64,000 nt of DNA from Sphingopyxis sp. GW247-27LB (GCF_002277025.1 NZ_NIWD01000002.1:647075-711074); one strand, 5' to 3'. Counted from the stretch's first letter, positions 32,032-41,744 are shown. The notes: a model not told the origin generated them from the sequence alone. Numbers and translations are program-made.

Positions 32032-34350
32032 ATGCCCTCATCCAAGAAACCCGCGCGCAAAGCCGACAAGCCGATCCCCGCAGGCCTCCCGAGTCGCGAG
32101 CAGGTCCTCCGCTTTATCGAGGACAGCCCGTCGGCGGTCGGCAAGCGCGAGATCGCCAAGCATTTCGCGCTGCGCGGCGCCGACAAGATCGCGCTGAAAG
32201 CGCTGCTCAAGGACATGACCGACGAGGGGCTCGTCGACCTGGCTCCGGGCCGTGCCTTCCACAAGCATGGCGGCCTGCCGCGCGTCACCGTGCTGCGCGT
32301 CGCGGCGGTCGAGGGCGATACCGTCTGGGCAGTGCCCGAACGCTGGGAAGGATCGGCCCCGCCGCCGCGCCTTCGCGTCATGGAGAAGGGCCGGCGCAGC
32401 GCCCTGGGCCTCGGCGACCGCATCCTCGCGCGCACCGAAGAGCGCGGCAGCGGCCATGTCGCGCACCCGATGAAGCGGCTGCAGGCGGGCGGGGAGACGA
32501 TCATCGGCGTCCTCGTCGCCGACACCGGCCCCGGCGGCAAGCCGATCACCTGGCTGCGCCCCGCCGACAAGCGTGCGCGCTTCGATTTCGCCGTTTCCGA
32601 CATGGGCGATGCCGGCATCGGCGATCTCGTCCGCGCCGAACTGTCGGGCCGCGGCCCGGCGACGAAGGCGCGGGTGGTCGAGCGGATCGGCGATCCCTTC
32701 GCGCCGCGCTCGCTGAGCATGATCGCGATCGCCAAGCACGAAATCCCGCATGTCTTCGGCGAGGAGACGCTCGCCGAGGCCGAGCGCGCGGCGAAGCTGC
32801 CGCTGACCCCCGACGGGCGCGAGGATTTGCGCGGCCTGCCGATCGTCGCGATCGATCCCGCCGACGCGCGCGACCATGACGATGCGGTCTGGGCGGCTCC
32901 CGACGAGGATCCCGGCAACAAGGGCGGCTGGCGCGCGATCGTCGCGATCGCCGACGTCAGCTATTATGTGCGCGCCGACGGCGCGCTCGACCGCGAGGCG
33001 CGGCGGCGCGGCAACAGCGTCTATTTCCCCGACCGCGTCGTTCCGATGCTGCCCGAAACCCTCTCGGCGGGCGTCTGCTCGCTAAAGGCGGGCGAGGACC
33101 GCGCGGCGATGGCGTGCCATCTCACCGTCGACCGGCACGGCAAGGTGACGTCATGGCGTTTCACCCGCGCGCTGGTGCGGCTGCGCGCGAATATCGCCTA
33201 TGAACGCGCGCAGGCCGCCCATGACACCGATGCGCCCGACGAGGGGTGGGATGCCGACGTTCTTCCGTCGCTCCAAAATCTCTGGGGTTGCTGGGCGCTG
33301 CTCGCGAAGGCGCGCGCCGCGCGGGCGCCGCTCGACCTCGACCTGCCCGAGCGGCAGGTGATCCTCGACGATAAGGGCGGCATCGCCGAAATCCGCGTGC
33401 GCGAGCGGCTCGACGCGCATCGGTTGATCGAGGATTATATGATCGCGGCGAACGTCGCGGCGGCGAAGGCGCTCGAAGCGAAAAAGTCGCCCGTCATGTA
33501 CCGCATCCACGAGCCGCCGAGCCGCGAGAAGCTCGTGAGCTTGAAGGACTATCTCGAAAGTTTCGAGCAGAGCTTCGCGCTCGGGCAAGTCATCACCCCC
33601 GCGGTGTTCAACCGCCTGATCGACGGCTTTTCGGAAGACGACCGGCTGCCCGAGATCATGCAGGCGATCCTGCGCAGCCAGACGCAGGCCTATTACGGCC
33701 CCGCCAACGCGGGTCATTTCGGCCTCGCGCTTGGCTCCTACGCGCATTTCACCTCGCCGATCCGTCGCTATGCCGACCTGATCGTCCACCGCGCACTCGT
33801 CGACAGCTATCGCCTCGAAGTCTCTGGAAAGCCGAAGAATCTTCCCGAACGCACCGGGCTTGGCGAAGCCGACCGCAAGGGGCTGTCGCGCATCGGCGAG
33901 ACGATCAGCGCCCTCGAACGCCGGGCGATGGAAGCCGAGCGCGAGACGATCGACCGCTATGTCGCGGCCTATCTGGCGGGCAAGATCGGCGAGATCGTGC
34001 CGGCGCGGATTACCGGGGTGCAGCCGTTCGGCTTCTTCGCGACCGTCGACGGGCTCGGCGGCGACGGGCTGGTGCCGGTGTCGACCTTGGGCAGCGAGCG
34101 TTTCTTTTACGACGAGGCGGCGCGGACGCTCGACAGCGAGCATGGGCGGGTGAGCTACAGCGTTGGCCAGCGGCTCGACCTGCGGCTGATGGAGGCCAAT
34201 CGGGTCAGCGGCGCGCTACGCTTCGAACTGCCCGACGCGCCCGAGGGCGGGCCGGCGAAACGCCCGCCGCGAAGGGACGGGAAGGGCAAGCATATGGTCG
34301 GCAAGCGCGGACGGCCGGGTAATATCCGGCATCAGGGCAAACGGCGGTAA
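32032..34350 (+). CDS. rnr: Ribonuclease R
   Basis: 772 aa. N-terminal winged-helix region (VLRFIEDSPSAVGKREIAKH), cold-shock-type domains, then the RNB catalytic domain with DPADARDHDDAVWA (the metal-binding Asp cluster, about residues 280-293) and SYYVRADGALDREARRRGNS. GNSVYFPDRVVPMLP, HFTSPIRRYADLIVHR and the C-terminal S1 domain (GKIGEIVPARITGVQPFGFF) follow in order. The basic tail (RRDGKGKHMVGKRGRPGN) is usual for RNase R. It degrades structured RNA 3' to 5'. Confidence 0.95.
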   Translation: MPSSKKPARKADKPIPAGLPSREQVLRFIEDSPSAVGKREIAKHFALRGADKIALKALLKDMTDEGLVDLAPGRAFHKHGGLPRVTVLRVAAVEGDTVWAVPERWEGSAPPPRLRVMEKGRRSALGLGDRILARTEERGSGHVAHPMKRLQAGGETIIGVLVADTGPGGKPITWLRPADKRARFDFAVSDMGDAGIGDLVRAELSGRGPATKARVVERIGDPFAPRSLSMIAIAKHEIPHVFGEETLAEAERAAKLPLTPDGREDLRGLPIVAIDPADARDHDDAVWAAPDEDPGNKGGWRAIVAIADVSYYVRADGALDREARRRGNSVYFPDRVVPMLPETLSAGVCSLKAGEDRAAMACHLTVDRHGKVTSWRFTRALVRLRANIAYERAQAAHDTDAPDEGWDADVLPSLQNLWGCWALLAKARAARAPLDLDLPERQVILDDKGGIAEIRVRERLDAHRLIEDYMIAANVAAAKALEAKKSPVMYRIHEPPSREKLVSLKDYLESFEQSFALGQVITPAVFNRLIDGFSEDDRLPEIMQAILRSQTQAYYGPANAGHFGLALGSYAHFTSPIRRYADLIVHRALVDSYRLEVSGKPKNLPERTGLGEADRKGLSRIGETISALERRAMEAERETIDRYVAAYLAGKIGEIVPARITGVQPFGFFATVDGLGGDGLVPVSTLGSERFFYDEAARTLDSEHGRVSYSVGQRLDLRLMEANRVSGALRFELPDAPEGGPAKRPPRRDGKGKHMVGKRGRPGNIRHQGKRR

Positions 34351-34360
34351 ACCCAGCCCT

Positions 34361-34452
34361 GTCATTGCGAGGAGCGAAGCGACGCGGCAATCCAGGCACC
34401 GGCCTTGCTCGAGGTCGATGGCTGGAGATTGCTTCGCGTCGCTCGCAATGAC
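34361..34452. repeat. GTCATTGCGAG palindromic intergenic repeat, copy 1
   Basis: GTCATTGCGAG at 34361-34371 pairs with CTCGCAATGAC at 34442-34452. Inner segments (GCGAAGCGACGCGGCAATCC against GATTGCTTCGCGTCGC) extend the stem with mismatches. A second copy lies at 43767-43847. It sits between rnr and a convergent regulator gene and could also end transcription of both. Confidence 0.7.
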
Positions 34453-34457
34453 GCGAT

Positions 34458-35240
34458 CTAGAATTTCTGCAGTCTCCGCAGCAGCGCCGCGCTCTCCGCA
34501 TCCGCGGGAAAGAAAGCCTCGATCGCGAGTTCCGACAGCGTGATGTCGACCGGTGTCCCGAAGATCGTCACCGTCGAGACGAAGCGGATGCGTCCGGCGA
34601 TCGTGTCGAGGATCAACGGCACCGCGATGCTGCTGACGGCGCCGGCGTCATTGTCGTTGGCCTGTGCGGCATAGCCCGCGAGTTCCTCGCGCAGCGCGAT
34701 CAGGCCGCTGTCGGCGCTCGCCTCGATCTGGAGGTCGAGCCGGTGCAGGATATGCGCGCGCCATTCGCCATGATTGACGATCTGCGGGGCGAGGCCATCG
34801 GGATGGAGCGCGATGCGCAGCACATTGGCGGGCGGCGCGAGCAGGGCGGGGGCGACCTGTTCGATCAGGATCGCGATCGCGTCGTTCGCCGCGACCATGT
34901 TCCAATGCCGGTCGACCGCGAGCGCGGGGTAGGGCTCGTGTCCCTTCAGCACATGCTCGACGATCGCCTTCATCCCAGCCATTTCGGGGCTGTCGAGCGG
35001 ACGCTCGGGATAGTCGGGGGCATAGCCCGCGGCGAGGAGCAGCGCGTTGCGCGCGCGGTGCGGCACCTCGAGCCGGTCGGCGATCCGCTGGAGCATCGCC
35101 GCGCTCGGCCTCGACCGGCCCGTCTCGATGAAGCTCAGGTGCCGCGTCGACATATCGGTTTCGAGCGCGAGGTCCATCTGGCTCATCCGGCGCCGCGTGC
35201 GCCATTCGCGAAGTTGCTCGCCGAGCGGTGCGACCTGCAT
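34458..35240 (-). CDS. XRE-family regulator with MmyB-like ligand-binding domain
   Basis: 260 aa. N-terminal helix-turn-helix (LREWRTRRRMSQMDLALETD, then STRHLSFIETGRSRPSAAM, residues 9-65) is followed by the MmyB-like C-terminal domain (ALAVDRHWNMVAANDAIAIL, about 105-250), a PAS-like fold seen in regulators of short-chain dehydrogenases and lipid genes. ILDTIAGRIRFVSTVTIFGTPVDITL is characteristic of the type. Divergent from a small membrane-protein gene across 118 bp that holds the ATTAC-N7-GTAAT repeat. Confidence 0.88.
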   Translation of the reverse strand: MQVAPLGEQLREWRTRRRMSQMDLALETDMSTRHLSFIETGRSRPSAAMLQRIADRLEVPHRARNALLLAAGYAPDYPERPLDSPEMAGMKAIVEHVLKGHEPYPALAVDRHWNMVAANDAIAILIEQVAPALLAPPANVLRIALHPDGLAPQIVNHGEWRAHILHRLDLQIEASADSGLIALREELAGYAAQANDNDAGAVSSIAVPLILDTIAGRIRFVSTVTIFGTPVDITLSELAIEAFFPADAESAALLRRLQKF

Positions 35241-35288
35241 CCCGTCTCTCCTTCGCCGCCGGATTAGCGCAGGCCCGTTCCGGTTTCC

Positions 35289-35305
35289 ATTACCTCGCGC
35301 GTAAT
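35289..35305. promoter_or_regulatory. Short inverted repeat in divergent promoter
   Basis: ATTAC-N7-GTAAT lies about halfway between the XRE regulator gene and the divergent membrane-protein gene. It is a candidate autoregulatory operator. The half-site is only 5 bp, so this is weak. Confidence 0.3.
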
Positions 35306-35358
35306 CGACTTGCCGCGTTCCGGGGTTCAGTTGGGTGGGGTTCGAAAGGAGACTTCCC

Positions 35359-35754
35359 ATGCCGAATCCCAATCTCAAGACCATCCTGATCCTCGACGCG
35401 GTCACTTGCACCGCGATGTTCCTGCTCTGCGTTCTGGCCGCCGCGACGCTTGCCGCGCTGCTCGGGCTTCCCGCCGGCGTGGTGACCGCGGCGGGCTGGA
35501 TCTGCCTCGCCGCCGCCGTGCCGATGCTGGTCGTCGCGATGCAGCGGGCGCCGAGCCGGGGGCTTACGAAGCTGATCGCGGTCGGCAATCTCGGCTGGGT
35601 CGCGGCGAGCCTTGCGGTGCTGGCGATCTTCGCCGGGCAGATGAGTTGGCTCGGCATCGCGATCACGCTGGTGCAGGCGCTGGTGGTACTGGAGTTTGCC
35701 CTGCTCGAGGCGAAGGGCGCCGCCGCGCTGCCGCGTGCCACCGCCACCGCCTGA
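35359..35754 (+). CDS. Small four-helix membrane protein, unknown function
   Basis: 131 aa with four hydrophobic segments (about residues 8-37, 42-62, 72-93, 96-117), mostly Ala/Leu/Val. Start at 35359 with AAAGGAGA upstream, a good ribosome-binding site. It resembles small conserved membrane proteins of alphaproteobacteria without known activity. The divergent XRE/MmyB regulator may control it. Confidence 0.75.
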   Translation: MPNPNLKTILILDAVTCTAMFLLCVLAAATLAALLGLPAGVVTAAGWICLAAAVPMLVVAMQRAPSRGLTKLIAVGNLGWVAASLAVLAIFAGQMSWLGIAITLVQALVVLEFALLEAKGAAALPRATATA

Positions 35755-35893
35755 CTTACCGATCCGGCTTTTGGCGGAGCGGCCGCGCGCCGCTCCGTCT
35801 TTTTTTGCGCAAGATCGTTACGCCCAAAGGTTGCAATGCTTCGCCTGCGGGGCCAAGGTCCGCGCCTGCCAAATCGACAATAAGGGGGTTCGC

Positions 35894-37843
35894 ATGGTCC
35901 GCTCGTTCCTGTTCGTCACTCTGTCGGCCTTTGCGCTGACCAGCGCATCGGTCACTGGCGCGGCCGAGACCGCGGCGCCGAAATCGGCGCCGGTCGCCAG
36001 CGACATCCCCGACAAATTCGTGATTCCCGAGCAGAATGCGGACTATGACAAGCGCGTCGAGATGATCCCGATGCGCGACGGCACCAAACTCTACACCGTC
36101 ATCGTCGTGCCCAAGGGCGCGAAGAACGCGCCGATCGTGCTGACGCGCACGCCCTATAATGCCAAGGGCCGCGCGAACCGGATGGACAGTCCCAGCATGC
36201 TGTCGACGCTGCCGCTCGCCGACGAGATTTTCGTGAAGGACGGCTATATCCGCGTCTATCAGGACATCCGCGGCAAATATGGGTCGGAGGGCGACTATAT
36301 CGTCAACCGCCCGCCGGTCGGCCCGCTCAACCCGACCAAGGTCGATCACACCACCGATGCGTGGGACACGATCGACTGGCTGGTGAACAAGAAGAACTTG
36401 CCCGAATCGAACGGCCGCGTCGGGATGATCGGCTCGTCCTACGAGGGCTTCACCGTCGTCATGGCGCTGCTCAATCCGCACCCGGCGCTGAAGGTCGCGG
36501 CGCCCGAGAGCCCGATGATCGACGGCTGGATGGGCGACGACTGGTTCCACCACGGTGCCTTCCGCCTCGCCAATATCGCGTGGATCGGCGGCCAGACCGG
36601 CTACAAGGGCGAGGGCAAGGTGCCCTCGACCGGCGGCTATGACGATTACGACAATTTCCGCACCGGATCGGCGAACGACTGGGCGAAGAAGGTCGGCTAC
36701 GACCAGCTGCCCTTCTGGCAGAAGATGCTGAAGCATGTCGCCTATGACGATTATTGGCAGCAGCAGGCGCTCGACAAGCTGGTCGCCGCCAACCCCTCGA
36801 ATGTCCCGACCTTGTGGGAACAGGGATTGTGGGACCAGGAGGATATGTACGGCGCGATCATGAGCTGGGAGGCGCTGAAGGCGAAGGGGAAGATGGGCAA
36901 CAATTTCCTCGTCATGGGCCCGTGGCGTCACAGCCAGATCAACCGCGAAGGTCGCTCGCTCGGTCCGTTCCAATGGGACGGCGACACCGCGGCGCAGTTC
37001 CGCAAGGACATGGTGCTGCCGCTCTTCAACCAGTATCTGAAGGACGGCCCGCCCGCGAACCTGCCCGCCGCCGCGATCTACAACACCGGCGAAAATCACT
37101 GGGACCGCTTCACGACCTGGCCGCTCGCCTGCCAAAGCGGGTGCCAGGCGCCGCTCACCCCGATCTATGTCGGGCCCGAAGGCAGCCTCGGTTTCGGCAA
37201 GCCGGCGGCAAGCGTCACCAGCTATATCTCCGATCCGGCGAAGCCCGTGCCGCATCTGTCGCGCCCGGTGAACTTCGGCGACGGGCGCTGGGGCGACTGG
37301 CTGGTCAGCGACCAGCGCCACGTCGACGGCCGCCCCGACGTGCTGACCTATCAGACCGGGGTGCTGACCGAGCCGGTGCGCGTGTCGGGCGCGCCGATGG
37401 CGAACATCTTCGCGCAGATCACCGGATCGGACGTCGATTTCGTCGTCAAGGTGATCGACGTCTATCCGGCCGAGGTGGCGACCGACCCGAAGATGGGCGG
37501 CTATCAGCTCGCGATCAGCCAGGACATTTTCCGCGGCCGCTATCGCGACAGCTTCGCAAACCCGACCGCGGTCCCCTCGGGCGTCACGCAGGCCTACAAG
37601 TTCCGCCTGCCGACGGTGAACCATGTGTTCCAGCCGGGGCACCGCATCATGGTGCAGATCCAGTCGAGCCAGTTTCCGCTCTACGACCGCAACCCGCAGA
37701 CCTTCGTCCCCAATATCTTCCTCGCGAAGCCCGAGGACTATAAGAAGCAAGAGGTGACGATCCTGCAGGGCGGCGACACCGCGAGCGGCGTGCTGCTGCC
37801 GGTGGTGCCGGTCGACCAGTCGGCGGCGCTGGCAGGGCAATAA
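35894..37843 (+). CDS. CocE/NonD-family serine hydrolase, alpha-amino-acid ester hydrolase type
   Basis: 649 aa with a signal peptide ([21 protein letters not shown]). The N-terminal alpha/beta-hydrolase domain has the nucleophile motif [20 protein letters not shown] (GxSYxG, about residues 177-196), and [22 protein letters not shown] is highly typical of alpha-amino-acid ester hydrolases. The C-terminal jellyroll domain (about 440-640) ends with [20 protein letters not shown]. It probably hydrolyses acylated amino-acid esters, amides or peptides in the periplasm. Start at 35894 after AAGGGGG. Confidence 0.9.
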   Translation: MVRSFLFVTLSAFALTSASVTGAAETAAPKSAPVASDIPDKFVIPEQNADYDKRVEMIPMRDGTKLYTVIVVPKGAKNAPIVLTRTPYNAKGRANRMDSPSMLSTLPLADEIFVKDGYIRVYQDIRGKYGSEGDYIVNRPPVGPLNPTKVDHTTDAWDTIDWLVNKKNLPESNGRVGMIGSSYEGFTVVMALLNPHPALKVAAPESPMIDGWMGDDWFHHGAFRLANIAWIGGQTGYKGEGKVPSTGGYDDYDNFRTGSANDWAKKVGYDQLPFWQKMLKHVAYDDYWQQQALDKLVAANPSNVPTLWEQGLWDQEDMYGAIMSWEALKAKGKMGNNFLVMGPWRHSQINREGRSLGPFQWDGDTAAQFRKDMVLPLFNQYLKDGPPANLPAAAIYNTGENHWDRFTTWPLACQSGCQAPLTPIYVGPEGSLGFGKPAASVTSYISDPAKPVPHLSRPVNFGDGRWGDWLVSDQRHVDGRPDVLTYQTGVLTEPVRVSGAPMANIFAQITGSDVDFVVKVIDVYPAEVATDPKMGGYQLAISQDIFRGRYRDSFANPTAVPSGVTQAYKFRLPTVNHVFQPGHRIMVQIQSSQFPLYDRNPQTFVPNIFLAKPEDYKKQEVTILQGGDTASGVLLPVVPVDQSAALAGQ

Positions 37844-37852
37844 GACAAATCA

Positions 37853-37875
37853 CCTCCTCCCTTTCGGGGGAGGGG
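37853..37875. terminator. Hairpin downstream of hydrolase gene
   Basis: CCTCCTCCC-TTTC-GGGGGAGGGG with CTTTG after it, between the hydrolase gene and the convergent universal stress protein gene. The stem is imperfect and the T-run short, so a bidirectional terminator role is only likely. Confidence 0.4.
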
Positions 37876-37886
37876 CTTTGCCGCCC

Positions 37887-38342
37887 TCAGCTCAGCGCGT
37901 CGAGCCGATCGATGTCGATCCCGCCCGGCACCAGCATAACCGGGCAGGGCAGGGTGCCCGCGTCGTGCCCGGTGAAATAGGCGACGAGCGGCCCCGGCGC
38001 GCCGCTCGGCGCGGTGGCGAGGACGAGTGCGGCGATCTCGTCGCTCGCGCCGATCACGTCGCGCACCACCTCGGCGGGCTTGCCCGATCTGACGAGGATC
38101 TGCGGCGAGACATTGGCCTCCTGCGCGACCGCTTCGGCCGCCGCCGAGGCGAGCGCCTCGGCCTGCTCGCGCGCCTCGGCCTCGATCGTCGCCTGGACGC
38201 CGCCGAAGGCGAGAAAATCCTGCGGCGGCACGATCGCGAGCACCATCACCCCGCCGCCCGTGCGCGCCGCGCGCCGCGCCGCGAAGCGCAGCGCCAGCGT
38301 CGCTTCCGGACTATCGTCGATCACCACCAGATATGTCCGCAT
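37887..38342 (-). CDS. Universal stress protein-family protein
   Basis: 151 aa. Usp-A fold: [25 protein letters not shown] at the N-terminus (first strand with Asp and the DxSxxA pattern) and a C-terminal [34 protein letters not shown]. The usual ATP-binding G-2x-G-9x-GS segment is altered, with APSGAPGPL in its place, so nucleotide binding is uncertain. The start at 38342 is supported by the family's usual beginning. Divergent from pdhC. Confidence 0.85.
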   Translation of the reverse strand: MRTYLVVIDDSPEATLALRFAARRAARTGGGVMVLAIVPPQDFLAFGGVQATIEAEAREQAEALASAAAEAVAQEANVSPQILVRSGKPAEVVRDVIGASDEIAALVLATAPSGAPGPLVAYFTGHDAGTLPCPVMLVPGGIDIDRLDALS

Positions 38343-38504
38343 CGCCCCGACCCCTCTTGTTCTTTTTCGCGCGCGAGACTGCGTCACATTCGTATGAAAC
38401 GCAAGTTCGCCCCGCTGGACCTTGACCCGGCTTATGCTTATGGCGAGGGAGAAGCCGTAACGGCAGGCCCCGGCCTCCCCAGACTGACAGGAACCACAGC
38501 GACG

Positions 38505-39800
38505 ATGCCGATCGAACTCAAAATGCCCGCTCTTTCGCCGACCATGGAGGAGGGCACGCTCGCCAAATGGCTGGTCAAGGAAGGCGATACGGTCAAATCG
38601 GGCGACCTGCTCGCCGAGATCGAGACCGACAAGGCGACGATGGAGTTCGAGGCGATCGACGAGGGCACGATCGCGCAGATATTGGTCCCCGAGGGCACCG
38701 ACAATGTGAAGGTCGGCACCGTGATCGCGACGATCGCGGGCGAAGGCGAGGATGCGAGCACGGCGAAGGCCGCGCCCGCGCCGGCCCCCGCCGCTGCGCC
38801 GGCTCCCGAAGCAAAGGCCGAACCCGCGCCCGCCCCGGCCCCGGCCCCAGCGGCGGCGCCTGCACCGGCACCCGCGCCCGCATCCTCGGGCGACCGCATC
38901 AAGGCCAGCCCGCTCGCCAAGCGCATCGCTGCCGAAAAGGGCATCGACCTGAAGGCGCTGACCGGCAGCGGCCCCGGCGGCCGCATCGTCAAGGCAGACC
39001 TTGAACATGCGCCCGCAACCGTCGCCCCAGCGCAGGCTGGGGCCGCTATCGGCAGCGCTCCAACGCCAGCGGTCACAGCTTCCGCTGGGACGACGCCCTT
39101 CGAGACCGACATTCCGCACACCGCCGACAAGCTCAGCAACATGCGCAAGACGATCGCGCGCCGCCTGACCGAGGCGAAGCAGACGATCCCGCACATCTAC
39201 CTGACCGTCGACATCCAGCTCGACAAGCTGCTCAAGCTGCGCGGCGAGCTCAACGCGGCGCTCGAGCCGCAGGGCGTCAAGCTCAGCGTCAACGACCTCC
39301 TGATCAAGGCGCTCGCCAAGGCGCTGATCCAGGTGCCCAAATGCAACGTCAGCTATGCCGGTGACCAGCTCATCAGCTACAGCCGCGCCGACATCAGCGT
39401 CGCCGTGTCGGTCCCCGCGGGCCTGATCACCCCGATCATCACCGGCGCCGACGAGAAATCGGTGAGCAAGATCTCGACCGAGATGAAGGAACTCGCCGCC
39501 CGCGCCAAGGAGGGCAAGCTCCAGCCGCACGAATATCAGGGCGGCACCGCGAGCATCAGCAACATGGGCATGTTCGGCATCACCCAGTTCGACGCGGTCA
39601 TCAACCCGCCGCAGGGCATGATCATGGCGATCGGCGCGGGCGAGAAGCGGCCCTGGATCGTCGACGACGCCGTCTCGATCGCGACCGTCATGTCGGCGAC
39701 CGGCAGCTTCGACCACCGCGCGATCGACGGCGCCGACGGCGCGCAATTGATGCAGGCGTTCAAGCAGATCGTGGAGAACCCGCTAGGGCTGGTGGCGTAA
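38505..39800 (+). CDS. pdhC: Pyruvate dehydrogenase complex E2, dihydrolipoamide acetyltransferase
   Basis: 431 aa. Lipoyl domain residues 1-78 with the lipoylated Lys43 in ETDKATM; Ala/Pro-rich linker 88-127; peripheral-subunit-binding domain about 132-168 ([29 protein letters not shown]); a second linker about 168-200; and a catalytic acetyltransferase domain with [10 protein letters not shown] (His404, Asp408). It transfers acetyl groups to CoA. lpdA (E3) follows after an inserted 484-bp element. The second linker is encoded by an imperfect inverted repeat (39021-39094). The E1 genes are not in the window. Confidence 0.95.
   Translation: MPIELKMPALSPTMEEGTLAKWLVKEGDTVKSGDLLAEIETDKATMEFEAIDEGTIAQILVPEGTDNVKVGTVIATIAGEGEDASTAKAAPAPAPAAAPAPEAKAEPAPAPAPAPAAAPAPAPAPASSGDRIKASPLAKRIAAEKGIDLKALTGSGPGGRIVKADLEHAPATVAPAQAGAAIGSAPTPAVTASAGTTPFETDIPHTADKLSNMRKTIARRLTEAKQTIPHIYLTVDIQLDKLLKLRGELNAALEPQGVKLSVNDLLIKALAKALIQVPKCNVSYAGDQLISYSRADISVAVSVPAGLITPIITGADEKSVSKISTEMKELAARAKEGKLQPHEYQGGTASISNMGMFGITQFDAVINPPQGMIMAIGAGEKRPWIVDDAVSIATVMSATGSFDHRAIDGADGAQLMQAFKQIVENPLGLVA
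39021..39094. repeat. Palindromic repeat inside the pdhC linker coding sequence
   Basis: GTCGCCCCAGCGCAGGCTGG... (39021-39047) and the inverted AGCGGTCACAGCTTCCGCTG... (39068-39094) match at 22 of 27 positions around a 20-nt loop. The sequence resembles intergenic CCCAGCG..GCTGGGAC repeats of sphingomonads. It encodes [20 protein letters not shown] in frame, a flexible Ala/Pro linker where insertions are tolerated. Confidence 0.6.
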
Positions 39801-40327
39801 TGATCGATGGAGGGCATAGCCCCTCTCCCCTTGCGGGAGAGGGGTTGGGGAGTGGGGTTCGCGCCGCGTCCGCGGCGCACAAGACTCTGACCGATGCTCT
39901 CGCCCGAAAAGCCACCATGCTGGAACGCGCGCGCCATATGCGTTCGAACCCGACCGATGCCGAGCGCCGGCTTTGGTCGATCCTTCGCGCGGGACGACTG
40001 GCCGGTATCCGCTGGCGGCGCCAACAGATTATCGACGATCTCTACATCGCCGATTTCATCTGTTTCGAGCATCGCCTGATCGTCGAGGCCGACGGCGGGC
40101 AACATGCAGAAAGCACCTATGACGAGCAACGCGACGCTTGGCTGGTAGAGCAAGGTTTTCGCATTCTCCGTTTTTGGAACAACGACGTGCTGACCAATGG
40201 CGAAGGCGTGGCCGAAGCCATATTGCACGAAATCGAATCTCCGGGCGCGCAGACGCGCGCCGACCCCACTCCCCAACCCCTCTCCCGCAAGGGGAGAGGG
40301 GCTTTAACAGGAGCCCATAATGGCTGA
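39800..40327 (+). CDS. DUF559 (Vsr-like fold) endonuclease-domain protein within inverted repeats
   Basis: 175 aa. The start overlaps the pdhC stop (TAATG) and the stop overlaps the lpdA start by 8 nt. The DUF559 core lies at residues 40-142: NPTDAERRLWSILRAG, GIRWRRQQIIDDLYIADF (Asp85), LIVEADGGQH (Glu96, Asp98) and GFRILRFWNNDV, the PD-(D/E)xK-like pattern related to the Vsr mismatch endonuclease. Both termini (SPSPLAGEGLGSG and PTPQPLSRKGRG) are translations of the flanking 40-bp inverted repeats. The family has no established activity. It looks like cargo or the mobilising gene of the repeat element. Confidence 0.85.
   Translation: MIDGGHSPSPLAGEGLGSGVRAASAAHKTLTDALARKATMLERARHMRSNPTDAERRLWSILRAGRLAGIRWRRQQIIDDLYIADFICFEHRLIVEADGGQHAESTYDEQRDAWLVEQGFRILRFWNNDVLTNGEGVAEAILHEIESPGAQTRADPTPQPLSRKGRGALTGAHNG
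39819..40302. mobile_element. 484-bp DUF559 element with perfect 40-bp terminal inverted repeats
   Basis: 39819-39858 and 40263-40302 are exact inverted copies over 40 bp, each with an internal hairpin CCCCTCTCCC-CTTGC-GGGAGAGGGG followed by the tail TTGGGGAGTGGGGT. They flank a single DUF559 gene and lie between pdhC and lpdA, which are normally adjacent. No target duplication is evident. This parallels REP sequences flanking a RAYT gene, but with a Vsr-like protein. Confidence 0.65.
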
Positions 40328-41735
40328 TACCAACTACGACCTCATCGTCCTCGGTTCGGGTCCCGGCGGCTATGTCGCGGCGATCCGTGCGGCGCAGCTC
40401 GGGCTCAAGACGGCAATCGTCGAGCGCGAGAATCTCGGCGGCATCTGCCTCAACTGGGGCTGCATCCCGACCAAGGCGCTGCTGCGCTCGGCCGAAATCT
40501 ATCATTATATGCAGCACGCCAAGGATTATGGCCTCGCCGCGGCGAGCATCAGCGCCGATCTCGAGGCGGTGGTGAAGCGCAGCCGCGGGGTGGCGAAACA
40601 GCTCAACCAGGGCGTCACGCACCTGATGAAGAAGAACAAGATCACCGTCCATATGGGCGACGGCAAGCTCACCGCGCCCGGGAAGCTGGCAGTGAAGGGC
40701 GAGAAGGGCAGCGAAACCCTGACCGCGAAGCATATCATCGTCGCGACCGGCGCGCGCGCGCGCGATCTGCCCTTCGCACCCGCCGACGGCAAGCGCGTCT
40801 GGACCTATCGTCACGCGATGACCCCGCCCGAAATGCCGACGAAGCTGCTCGTCATCGGCTCGGGCGCGATCGGGATCGAATTCGCGAGCTTCTACAACGA
40901 TATGGGCGCCGAAGTGACCGTGGTCGAGATGCTCGACCGCATCGTGCCGGTCGAGGATGCCGACGTGTCGAGCTTCCTCGAAAAATCGCTGAAAAAACAG
41001 GGCATGACGATCCTGACCGGAGCCGGTGTCGAGGAACTGAAAGCGAGCGCGACCGGCGTGTCGGCGAAGATCAAGACCAGGGACGGAAAGGTCCAGGCGG
41101 GCGATTACAGCCATGCGATCGTCGCGATCGGCATCATCCCCAATACCGAGGGCGTCGGGCTCGACACGCTCGGCGTCAAGACCACCAAGGGGCATATCGA
41201 CACCGATCCCTATTGCCGCACCAATGTGAAGGGGCTGTGGGCGATCGGCGACGTCACCGCGCCGCCGTGGCTCGCGCACAAGGCGAGCCACGAGGGCGTG
41301 ATCGCCGCCGAGGCGATCGCACAGGAGCTCGGCAACAAGGATGTCCACCCGCACCCGATGGATGCGCGCAACATCCCCGGCTGCACCTATTGCCACCCGC
41401 AGATCGCCAGCGTCGGGCTGACCGAGGCGAAGGCGAAGGAAGCAGGGCACGAGGTCAAGGTCGGCAACTTCCCCTTCATCGGCAATGGCAAGGCGATCGC
41501 GCTGGGCGAGGTCGAGGGCTTCGTGAAGACGGTGTTCGACGCGAAGACCGGCGAACTGCTCGGCGCGCATATGGTCGGCGCCGAGGTCACCGAGATGATC
41601 CAGGGCTATACCGTCGGCAAGACCGCCGAGCTGGTCGAGGAAGACTTCATGCACACCGTCTATCCGCACCCGACGATCAGCGAGACGATGCACGAGGCGG
41701 TGCTCGGCGCCTACGGACGCGCGCTGCATATCTGA
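40320..41735 (+). CDS. lpdA: Dihydrolipoamide dehydrogenase (E3)
   Basis: 471 aa. FAD-binding GSGPGGYVAAIRAAQLG (residues 12-28), redox disulphide GGICLNWGCIP (Cys43/Cys48), NAD-binding GSGAIGIEFASFYNDMGAEV, and the C-terminal HTVYPHPTISE with the catalytic His-Glu pair. It reoxidises the dihydrolipoyl group of E2, giving NADH. Linked to pdhC, so it is the E3 of pyruvate dehydrogenase. Translation may be coupled to the DUF559 gene, whose last codons overlap its start, with ACAGGAG upstream. Confidence 0.96.
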   Translation: MADTNYDLIVLGSGPGGYVAAIRAAQLGLKTAIVERENLGGICLNWGCIPTKALLRSAEIYHYMQHAKDYGLAAASISADLEAVVKRSRGVAKQLNQGVTHLMKKNKITVHMGDGKLTAPGKLAVKGEKGSETLTAKHIIVATGARARDLPFAPADGKRVWTYRHAMTPPEMPTKLLVIGSGAIGIEFASFYNDMGAEVTVVEMLDRIVPVEDADVSSFLEKSLKKQGMTILTGAGVEELKASATGVSAKIKTRDGKVQAGDYSHAIVAIGIIPNTEGVGLDTLGVKTTKGHIDTDPYCRTNVKGLWAIGDVTAPPWLAHKASHEGVIAAEAIAQELGNKDVHPHPMDARNIPGCTYCHPQIASVGLTEAKAKEAGHEVKVGNFPFIGNGKAIALGEVEGFVKTVFDAKTGELLGAHMVGAEVTEMIQGYTVGKTAELVEEDFMHTVYPHPTISETMHEAVLGAYGRALHI

Positions 41736-41744
41736 GCGCGCGGC

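Noticed and set aside
37878..38504. N-terminal extension of pdhC
   Set aside because: It runs antisense to the universal stress protein gene; the lipoyl domain begins at the ATG at 38505.
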